Assembly: GCA_947631235.1 (NCBI GenBank)
Contig: CANRKO010000001.1
Location: forward strand, 434,001 to 498,000
Source of the DNA: an uncultured Clostridia bacterium
GTDB lineage: Bacteria; Bacillota; Clostridia; UBA1381
Reading direction: 5' to 3'
Length of the DNA stretch: 64,000 nucleotides
The position numbers and the translations under genes were made by a program. Positions within the stretch are counted from its first letter, which is position 1. Each line of letters begins with the position of its first letter. Below, in pieces: positions 57,420 to 64,000 of the stretch. Under the pieces are notes generated by a model. That model was not told where the DNA came from. It worked only from the letters and a program-made list of their open reading frames with translations, and did no database searches.

Positions 57420-58187
57420 TTATTTGACCTCGTTCCACAGCGCGTCAAGCGCGGAAATATCACATTCGTCAAGATTTTTACCCTGTTTTTTCGACAGCGT
57501 TTCCATTTTTTCAAAACGACGTATAAATTTTTCGGTAGCGTTTGAAAGCGCAATCTCCGGCGTAAGCTTTAAATGTCTGCCGAGGTTTACAACGCTGAAA
57601 AGAAGGTCGCCGTACTCCTCCTCTATGTTGCTGCCGGTCTTAATCGCCTCTTTAAGCTCGTCCGTTTCCTCGGATATTTTATCGTATATGCCGTCCGTAT
57701 CGTTCCAGTCAAAGCCCGCCGCCGCAGCCTTTTTCTGCACCTTTGCGCTGCGCATGAGCGCGGGCAGATAACTCGGCACGTCTTTAAGCATGGCGGTGTA
57801 GGTATCGAGATTTTTCTCCTTTTTTTTATTCTTCTCCCAGTTGCCGAGCGCCTCCTCTGCTGTTACCGCCTTGTCCTTGCCGAACACGTGCGTGTGGCGC
57901 GTTATAAGCTTTGTGCATATCTCGTTCAGCACGTCGTCGAACGTAAACGCGCCGCGTTCCTCCGCGAGACGCGAATGGAACACTACCTGCAAAAGCACAT
58001 CGCCGAGTTCGTTCGCGAAATCGTGGTCGCTGCCGTTGTCGAGCGCGTCAATCGCCTCGTAGCACTCCTCTATCATGTCTTTTTTAAGACTCTGGTGCGT
58101 CTGCACCCTGTCCCACGGGCAGCCGTTCTCGCCGCGCAGCGTCACTATAATATAGCGCAAATCATCTATTGTATACTGCTTGTTCAT
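57420..58187 (-). CDS. mazG: Nucleoside triphosphate pyrophosphohydrolase MazG
   Basis: A 255-residue all-alpha NTP pyrophosphohydrolase that turns NTPs into NMP plus diphosphate. Two MazG repeats are seen. The first has GCPWDRVQTHQSL and EECYEAIDALDN with the metal-binding Glu residues and GDVLLQVVFHS. The second has EETDELKEAI and EEYGDLLFSVVNL. Bacillus YabN has an extra methylase domain that is absent here. The start ATG 58187 follows GGGAGATA. It heads the mazG-hup-rqcP-yab group. Confidence 0.95.
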   Translation of the reverse strand: MNKQYTIDDLRYIIVTLRGENGCPWDRVQTHQSLKKDMIEECYEAIDALDNGSDHDFANELGDVLLQVVFHSRLAEERGAFTFDDVLNEICTKLITRHTHVFGKDKAVTAEEALGNWEKNKKKEKNLDTYTAMLKDVPSYLPALMRSAKVQKKAAAAGFDWNDTDGIYDKISEETDELKEAIKTGSNIEEEYGDLLFSVVNLGRHLKLTPEIALSNATEKFIRRFEKMETLSKKQGKNLDECDISALDALWNEVK

Positions 58188-58254
58188 GTTTATCTCCCTT
58201 TTTGATTTATAGTATGTATACCATTTTACCATTAAATCCGTAATTTTGCAAGTA

Positions 58255-58286
58255 AAAAAGCATACCGCTCGCGCGGTATGCTTTTT
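58255..58286 (-). terminator. Intrinsic terminator after the PFOR gene
   Basis: AAAAAGCATACCGC pairs with GCGGTATGCTTTTT around TCGC, just past the stop codon at 58306. Confidence 0.93.
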
Positions 58287-58305
58287 ATGCCGTATTAAGC
58301 TTTAA

Positions 58306-61300
58306 TTATTTTGCAAGTTCTACGAGATGAGCGTACTTCTCTTCCGCCGTCTTCTTAGCCTTTGCAAACAATTCCTTGGCTCTTTCGGGGTTGGAGCGAG
58401 CGAGCGAGTTGTAACGAACTTCGCCCATGATGAACTCCTCGTAATCCATTGTCGGAGCCTTAGAGTCAAGCTGGAACGGGTTCTTGCCTTCCATGGCAAG
58501 TCTCGGGTCGTATCTGAACAAGTGCCAGTAGCCCGCCTGTACAGCCTTCTTCTCCTCGGTCTGTGCGATCGTCATACCGCCCTTGATACCGTGGTTGATA
58601 CACGGAGCGTAAGCGATGATGATAGAAGGACCGTTGTAGCTTTCAGCCTCTATCATAGCCTTAAGCAGCTGGTTCTGGTCTGCGCCCTGCGCTACCTGTG
58701 CAACGTATACGTAGCCGTAACTCATAGCGATAGCCGCGAGATCCTTCTTCTTAACTTCCTTACCCGCAGCAGCGAACTGTGCGATAGCGCCTGTCGGCGT
58801 AGCCTTTGACGACTGACCGCCCGTGTTCGAGTAAACCTCCGTATCGAATACGAGAATGTTTATATCCTCGCCCGACGCGATAGCGTGGTCAACGCCGCCG
58901 AAACCGATGTCGTATGCCCAGCCGTCGCCGCCGAATATCCAGCAGGACTTCTTTGAAAGGAATTCCTTGTCGGCGATTACGTTCTTCGCATCCTCCGAGT
59001 TGATGTTCGCGATAGCCTTAAGAAGTTCGTCTGTCGCAACCTTGTTAGCCTCGCCGTCGTTCTTCGTTTCGATGAACTTGTCAACAGCCGGCTTAACGTC
59101 TGCGTTTTCAGCCGCAATCTTTTCAAGTCTTGCGATATTTGCCTCTCTCAATGTGTTCTGAGCGATATACATACCGAGACCGAACTCCGCGTTATCCTCG
59201 AACAGCGAGTTAGCCCATGCGGGGCCGTGACCGTCGCTGTTTGTGGTGTACGGCGTCGACGGGCATGAACCGCCCCAAATCGACGAGCAGCCCGTTGCGT
59301 TAGCAAGGTACATTCTGTCGCCGAAAAGCTGTGTAACGAGTTTCGCGTAAGGAGTCTCGCCGCAGCCCGCGCATGCGCCGGAGAATTCGAGGTAAGGCAT
59401 TCTGAACTGGCTGCCCTTAACCGTCGACGCCTTGAACTTGTCAAGTACTTCCTGTTTCTCGGCGAGAGTTACGAGGTAATCATAACCCTTCTGCTCATCA
59501 AGGTTTTCGTCGAGTGATTTCATAACGAGAGCCGGATCCTTCTTGCCCGCGTTGTTTACGGGGCAGACATTGGCGCAGCTGCCGCAGCCGGTACAGTCGA
59601 GTACCGAGATAGCCATTGCGTAGTAAAGTCCGTCAAGCTGCATAGCGTTCTGATACTTGATACCCTCGGGAGCGTTGTCAAGTTCCTCCTTCGTGAGTAC
59701 AACGGGGCGGATACAAGCGTGAGGACATACGTACGAGCAGTTGCCGCACTGGATACATGTTTCGTTGTTCCATACGGGAACGTCGATAGCGATACCTCTC
59801 TTTTCAAACGCCGCACTGCCCAAAGGCACTTCGCCTCTCTGGTACTTCTCGAACGCCGAAACGGGAAGGCTTGCACCTCTGAACTGATTTATCGGAACGA
59901 GAATGTCGTTTACGAAGTCAACAAGCTTGCCCTCGCCCTCGTGCTTAATCGCGAGATCCTCATATTCCGCATTCTTCCAATCCTCGGGAACGTCAACCTT
60001 AACAACCTGCTGAGCGCCCGCGTCGATAGCGTCGTGGTTCATCTTAACGACCGCGTCGCCCTTCTTTGAATATGATGCGGTAGCCGCGTCCTTCATATAT
60101 TGAATAGCGTCAGCCTCGGGGAGAATACCCGAAAGCTTGAAGAATGCCGACTGGAGAACGGTGTTGATTCTGTTGCCGAGACCGATTTCCTTACCTATCT
60201 TAACGCCGTCAATCGTGTAGAACTGAATGTTATTGTCGGCGATGTACTTCTTAACCTGTCCGGGAAGATGCTCGGAAAGCTCGTCAACATTCCATGAGCA
60301 GTTCAAGAGGAATACGCCGCCCGGCTTAACGTCCTGAACCATATCGTACTGTCTTACGTATGAAGCCTTGTGGCACGCAACGAAGTCAGCCTTGTTGATA
60401 AGATATGTCGATGTAATTTTCGGATGACCGAAACGGAGGTGCGAGCATGTGAGACCGCCCGACTTCTTTGAGTCGTAGTCAAAGTATGCCTGAACGTTCA
60501 TTTCGGTGTGGTCGCCTATAATCTTTACGGAGTTCTTGTTCGCGCCGACCGTACCGTCCGCGCCGAGACCCCAGAACTTACAACTTGTGATACCCTCCGG
60601 CGTTGTGTCGGGGTTCTCGTCAAGCGGCAGCGAGAGGTTTGTAAGGTCGTCGTTTATGCCGACCGTAAACCTTCTCTTCTCCGTGTTCTTGTATACGGCG
60701 ATAATACATGCGGGAGTTGTGTCCTTTGAACCGAGACCGTAACGACCCGCGTAAATGTCAACGTTAGAGAACTTACTGTTCTGGAGAGCAGCTACAACGT
60801 CGAGGTAGAGCGGCTCGCCGATCGAACCCGCCTCTTTTGTTCTGTCGAGAACGGAAATCTTCTTAACCGTGTCGGGGATAGCGTCGATAAGGTGCTTAGC
60901 CGAGAACGGTCTGTACAGTCTTACCTTTATAAGACCGACCTTCTGACCGTTCTTGTTGAGGTAGTCAACCGTTTCCTCGATAGTGTCGCATACGCTGCCC
61001 ATAGCAACGATTACCTGCTCCGCGTCGGGCGCGCCGTAGTAGTTAAACAGCTTGTAGTCAGAGCCAATCGCGGCGTTGACCTTGTTCATGTACTCCTCTA
61101 CAACCTCGGGAACAGCGTCATATGTCTTGTTGCACGACTCTCTCGCCTGGAAGAATACGTCGCCGTTCTGCGCAGTACCGCGCTGAGCCGGATGTTCGGG
61201 GCTTAACGAGCCTCTTCTGAAGTCGTTTATAGCATCCCAGTCAACCATCTTTGCAAGCTCGTCGTAATCCCAGCAAGCTACCTTCTGATACTCATGCGAC

Positions 61301-61824
61301 GTTCTGAAACCGTCGAAGAAGTGAAGGAACGGTATTCTCGACTTGATCGTCGAAAGGTGCGCTACCGCGCCGAGATCCATAGCTTCCTGCGGGTTTGTCG
61401 ATGCGAGCATGGCGAAACCTGTCTGACGGCACGCCATAACGTCGCTGTGATCGCCGAAAATCGAGAGCGCGTGTGATGCTATGGCTCTTGCCGATACGTT
61501 GAATACGCACGGGAGCTGCTCGCCCGCAATCTTGTACATATTCGGGATCATAAGAAGAAGTCCCTGTGAGGCAGTGTATGTGGTTGTGAGCGCGCCCGCC
61601 GTAAGCGAACCGTGAACAGCGCCCGCAGCGCCAGCCTCCGACTGCATTTCAACAACCTTTACCGTACGTCCGAAGATATTCTTCTGACCTGCGGCAGCCC
61701 ACTTATCCGTGACCTCCGCCATTGTTGATGATGGTGTGATGGGGTAGATGGCAGCAACATCGGTAAACGCATATGACGCGTATGCCGCGGCGTTGTTGCC
61801 GTCCATTGTTTTCATTTTCCTTGC
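58306..61824 (-). CDS. nifJ: Pyruvate:ferredoxin (flavodoxin) oxidoreductase
   Basis: A 1172-residue single-chain PFOR that oxidises pyruvate with CoA to acetyl-CoA, CO2 and reduced ferredoxin. The order is domain I with DGNNAAAYASYAFTDVAAIYPITPSS, domain II, and the gamma region. Two 4Fe-4S clusters follow at about 690-760 (CIQCGNCSYVCP, CTGCGSCANVCPV). The TPP domain has CAGCGETPYAKL and GGDGWAYDIGFGGVDH. Length and order match the homodimeric enzyme of Clostridia. I chose ATG 61824 (MARKMKTMDG) over an ATG at 61857, because AGGAGG lies between them. Confidence 0.97.
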   Translation of the reverse strand, partial: ARKMKTMDGNNAAAYASYAFTDVAAIYPITPSSTMAEVTDKWAAAGQKNIFGRTVKVVEMQSEAGAAGAVHGSLTAGALTTTYTASQGLLLMIPNMYKIAGEQLPCVFNVSARAIASHALSIFGDHSDVMACRQTGFAMLASTNPQEAMDLGAVAHLSTIKSRIPFLHFFDGFRTSHEYQKVACWDYDELAKMVDWDAINDFRRGSLSPEHPAQRGTAQNGDVFFQARESCNKTYDAVPEVVEEYMNKVNAAIGSDYKLFNYYGAPDAEQVIVAMGSVCDTIEETVDYLNKNGQKVGLIKVRLYRPFSAKHLIDAIPDTVKKISVLDRTKEAGSIGEPLYLDVVAALQNSKFSNVDIYAGRYGLGSKDTTPACIIAVYKNTEKRRFTVGINDDLTNLSLPLDENPDTTPEGITSCKFWGLGADGTVGANKNSVKIIGDHTEMNVQAYFDYDSKKSGGLTCSHLRFGHPKITSTYLINKADFVACHKASYVRQYDMVQDVKPGGVFLLNCSWNVDELSEHLPGQVKKYIADNNIQFYTIDGVKIGKEIGLGNRINTVLQSAFFKLSGILPEADAIQYMKDAATASYSKKGDAVVKMNHDAIDAGAQQVVKVDVPEDWKNAEYEDLAIKHEGEGKLVDFVNDILVPINQFRGASLPVSAFEKYQRGEVPLGSAAFEKRGIAIDVPVWNNETCIQCGNCSYVCPHACIRPVVLTKEELDNAPEGIKYQNAMQLDGLYYAMAISVLDCTGCGSCANVCPVNNAGKKDPALVMKSLDENLDEQKGYDYLVTLAEKQEVLDKFKASTVKGSQFRMPYLEFSGACAGCGETPYAKLVTQLFGDRMYLANATGCSSIWGGSCPSTPYTTNSDGHGPAWANSLFEDNAEFGLGMYIAQNTLREANIARLEKIAAENADVKPAVDKFIETKNDGEANKVATDELLKAIANINSEDAKNVIADKEFLSKKSCWIFGGDGWAYDIGFGGVDHAIASGEDINILVFDTEVYSNTGGQSSKATPTGAIAQFAAAGKEVKKKDLAAIAMSYGYVYVAQVAQGADQNQLLKAMIEAESYNGPSIIIAYAPCINHGIKGGMTIAQTEEKKAVQAGYWHLFRYDPRLAMEGKNPFQLDSKAPTMDYEEFIMGEVRYNSLARSNPERAKELFAKAKKTAEEKYAHLVELAK

Positions 61825-61885
61825 CATCTGAAAAAAATCCTCCTTTATTTTTGTCATTTTGTGTATCTTTTATATACATAAAGGT

Positions 61886-61914
61886 ATTGTATCACTTTTC
61901 TCCGCTAAAATCAA
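61886..61914 (-). promoter_or_regulatory. PFOR promoter
   Basis: On the minus strand, TTGATT (61909-61914), 17 bases, TACAAT (61886-61891). Confidence 0.7.
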
Positions 61915-61970
61915 GGAATAATAATAAATTTTTTGGCTGCTTTTTAAATTTTTATTCAGCCGCAGCCGTA

Positions 61971-63494
61971 TCACCGCGCAACGAGCCGTATATCATCACG
62001 CGACACCGTTCCCGTCGCGAGCAGAGCGATCACATACGCGGCGCATGATACCGCCGTTACGACAGCCGTGTACGCGAGCGTTCCCAAGCCCGATAGCAGC
62101 GGCTGTATTATTTGTATGACGAACAGCATGGCAGCGCCGCAGAATATCGGCTTTACAAGCGTGTCCATAAGGTCTGGGCGTATATTGAGACTTTTTCGGA
62201 GCGATACAAAATCGAGCGCCATGACAACGGCGTAGGACACGATCGCGCTTATCGCACTGCCGTATATGTTTATTTCGGGATTGCCTATAAGAATATAGCC
62301 GAGAGCAAGCTTTACGCCTATTCCCACAAGAGAGTTGAAAAACGGCGTCATTATCTTTCCCGCCGATTGCAGTACCGCAGCAGACATCTGCGCGGCACAC
62401 ATGAGCACGGCGCACGGCGCGACGGTTTTGAGCATGAGCGCGGACGCGTCGTTTTTAAACAGCAATGTAAGTATTTCGCCGCTTAGCGCGTACATGAGCA
62501 CGGCGCACGGCACGGACAGCGCCACCGATATTTTTATGCCCATTCCCGCAGCTTTTTGAGCGCTTTTTTCGTTACCCGACGCGTACGCGCCGGCTATTAT
62601 GGGAAGTATGCTCACTCCGAGCGTCGCGAGTATTCCGACGGGAAGGTGAAAAACAGTGAGCGCGTAGCCCGTGTATGCGCCGTAGAGGAAACGCGCGTCG
62701 TCCGGCGTAAGTCCGGCGTCGAGAAGGCGCACTCTCGTAAGCGTTGTGTCCGCCGTGCCGAGCGCGTTCGAGACCACCGACGCGCACAAAAGCGGCAGCG
62801 CGAGCGACATAAGGTCACGCAGTATTTGGCGTCGGCTCGCGTTTTCGGGTTTTATGTAAACCTTTTTTTTGCGGAAAATGTATCCGAACGCGAGTATTGC
62901 CGTTGCGACTATCTCCCCCGCCGTCACTCCCATAATCGCGCCGCCCGCCGTTTTCTCCGTGCCGGCGTGTATAAATAAAAGCGCGAGTCCGTAACCGGCG
63001 ATAAGCTTTATAAAGCTCTCGGCGACCTGTGACGCGGCGACGGGCACCATGCGTGAAACGCCCTGAAAGTAGCTTTTATATCCCGTTCCGAGCGCGACGA
63101 AGAACACGGATGGTGAAATCATGCGTATCGCGTACACCGCCTTTTCCTCCTTCATGGCAAGCGCGAAAAACGGCGCGGCAAAGTAGAGTATGACCGACCC
63201 CGCCGCACCTATCGCGATAAGCAGCCACGTTGACAGCGATACTATCCTGCGCTCGCGAAGATGCTGACCGCACGACGCAGCCTCGGCGGACAGCTTTGAT
63301 ATTGCGAACGGCAAGCCCGATATTATGAACGAGAGGAACATTATGTAAACCTCAAAGGCAATGTTGTATACCGCCATGCCCTCCTCGCGCAGTATGTACG
63401 CGAGAGGTATTTTAAGCACCGCGCCGAGTATTTTGGACACCGCGTTCGCAGCCATGAGTATTGCCGCGCCCGTTATTATGCTCCGTTTTTCCAT
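61971..63494 (-). CDS. spoVB: SpoVB-like polysaccharide/lipid flippase (MOP superfamily)
   Basis: A 507-residue protein with 14 predicted membrane segments. The N-terminus [20 protein letters not shown]-like (here [20 protein letters not shown]), then [20 protein letters not shown] and [13 protein letters not shown], is characteristic of the stage V sporulation protein B branch. SpoVB is thought to flip lipid II for spore cortex synthesis. Clostridia carry several paralogues, some for vegetative glycans, so the sporulation role is likely but not proven. It is divergent from aroA. Confidence 0.82.
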   Translation of the reverse strand: MEKRSIITGAAILMAANAVSKILGAVLKIPLAYILREEGMAVYNIAFEVYIMFLSFIISGLPFAISKLSAEAASCGQHLRERRIVSLSTWLLIAIGAAGSVILYFAAPFFALAMKEEKAVYAIRMISPSVFFVALGTGYKSYFQGVSRMVPVAASQVAESFIKLIAGYGLALLFIHAGTEKTAGGAIMGVTAGEIVATAILAFGYIFRKKKVYIKPENASRRQILRDLMSLALPLLCASVVSNALGTADTTLTRVRLLDAGLTPDDARFLYGAYTGYALTVFHLPVGILATLGVSILPIIAGAYASGNEKSAQKAAGMGIKISVALSVPCAVLMYALSGEILTLLFKNDASALMLKTVAPCAVLMCAAQMSAAVLQSAGKIMTPFFNSLVGIGVKLALGYILIGNPEINIYGSAISAIVSYAVVMALDFVSLRKSLNIRPDLMDTLVKPIFCGAAMLFVIQIIQPLLSGLGTLAYTAVVTAVSCAAYVIALLATGTVSRDDIRLVAR

Positions 63495-63526
63495 ACCGTT
63501 CCACCCCGTTTATTTATATGAAAGTG

Positions 63527-63555
63527 TTGTCTTTTTATTTTATTTGTGGTATAAT
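63527..63555 (+). promoter_or_regulatory. aroA promoter
   Basis: TTGTCT (63527-63532), 17 bases, TATAAT (63550-63555), about 28 bases before the start codon. Confidence 0.75.
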
Positions 63556-63583
63556 TGTTTTAGAATACATCGGAGGAACAAGA

Positions 63584-64000
63584 ATGGAGATTAAAAAGAT
63601 AAAAAGAGCGCGCGGCGTTCTTACCGTGCCGGGCGACAAGTCGATATCGCACCGCGCCGTAATGCTCGGCTCGCTCGCGGACGGCGTTACGGAAATTACG
63701 GGATTTTTGCCCGGGGCTGACTGTCTTTCCACAATAGACTGTTTCCGCAGTATGGGCGTGGAAATAGACGAGCGCGGCGACAGGGTAACTGTGCGCGGCA
63801 ACGGTACGCGCGGTCTTTCAAAGCCCGAAAAAACGCTTTACACGGGTAACAGCGGCACGACTACCCGCCTTTTGTGCGGCATACTGTCGGCGCAGCCGTT
63901 CGACACGGAGATAACGGGCGACGCGTCGATATGCAAACGTCCTATGGGGCGCGTCACAAAGCCGCTTGCGCTGATGGGCGCGAATATCGAGAACGAATAC
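63584..64000 (+). CDS. aroA: 3-phosphoshikimate 1-carboxyvinyltransferase (EPSP synthase), N-terminal part
   Basis: The first 139 codons run off the right edge. The start ATG 63584 follows CGGAGGAACA. The family signatures are present: [18 protein letters not shown] with the shikimate-3-phosphate-binding Lys and Ser, [15 protein letters not shown] with the PEP-binding loop, and KRPMGRV. The enzyme joins PEP to shikimate 3-phosphate in aromatic amino acid synthesis. The catalytic C-terminal half is outside the window. Confidence 0.96.
   Translation, partial: MEIKKIKRARGVLTVPGDKSISHRAVMLGSLADGVTEITGFLPGADCLSTIDCFRSMGVEIDERGDRVTVRGNGTRGLSKPEKTLYTGNSGTTTRLLCGILSAQPFDTEITGDASICKRPMGRVTKPLALMGANIENEY

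Overview
The window is a 64 kb chromosomal stretch from an anaerobic, endospore-forming, low-to-medium GC Gram-positive bacterium of the class Clostridia. The evidence is sporulation genes (sigK, yabP, yabQ, spoVB-like), PFOR and NfnAB for ferredoxin-based fermentation, SLH-anchored surface proteins with a CsaB-type pyruvyl transferase, and B. subtilis-like gene orders (SRP RNA-dnaX-ebfC-recR, ylxM-ffh-rpsP-khpA, mazG-hup-rqcP-yabP-yabQ-divIC-yabR). A secreted rhamnogalacturonan-acetylesterase-like enzyme and a rhamnulokinase suggest a pectin user of gut or rumen. A Monoglobus-like lineage is possible, but that is only a guess.

Layout. 1-5.5 kb: acyl-CoA synthetase (cut by the edge), Na+/solute symporter and a large secreted SGNH esterase, all on the minus strand. 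5.5-7.2 kb: brnT-brnA toxin-antitoxin pair, tRNA-Arg and metA. 7.3-11.3 kb: YARHG membrane protein, sigK, and an AT-rich CHAP hydrolase gene with a structured leader. 11.3-17.1 kb: recR, ebfC, dnaX, SRP RNA, a BspA-type LRR/SLH surface protein, tmRNA and tRNA-Leu. 17.4-23.8 kb: complete phosphate regulon pstSCAB-phoU-phoPR behind PHO boxes. 23.9-25.9 kb: remnant of an integrated element (XRE regulator and a serine recombinase that has lost its catalytic domain). 26-33.7 kb: cell-wall glycan cluster (csaB fusion, murJ, O-antigen-ligase-like, GT4, two DUF4330). 33.9-37.2 kb: ylxM-ffh-rpsP-khpA, an RNase M5-like Toprim protein and a small conserved protein. 37.4-49 kb: giant dehydratase-activase-related protein, rhaB, a PLP lyase operon and nfnAB. 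49.1-58.2 kb: SLH protein, PPTase, Sua5, WsfD-like membrane protein and the yab/divIC/hup/mazG group. 58.3-64 kb: PFOR, SpoVB-like flippase and the start of aroA.

The main observation is a leader RNA present twice. The CHAP hydrolase gene (9884) and the LRR-SLH gene (16128, minus strand) are preceded by homologous 5' regions. In both, a housekeeping promoter is placed so that the transcript begins at the 5' arm of a closing helix. A nested helix follows, then a nearly identical 22-nt block (20/22), a CCGCGTT motif, an intrinsic terminator and the ribosome-binding site. Arms of the closing helix and of the terminator differ between the copies by paired, compensatory changes, which indicates a conserved RNA structure. 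I read it as a transcription-attenuating leader controlling surface proteins, and I do not recognise it as a known riboswitch class. A third leader with its closing helix at the predicted transcript start lies before phoPR, but it is built from REP-like GC-rich palindromes and is not homologous.

Cellular themes: CsaB pyruvylates the wall polymer to which SLH domains bind, and both the csaB cluster and two SLH proteins are here. SRP RNA and its protein partner Ffh are also both in the window. PFOR makes reduced ferredoxin, which NfnAB can use to make NADPH.
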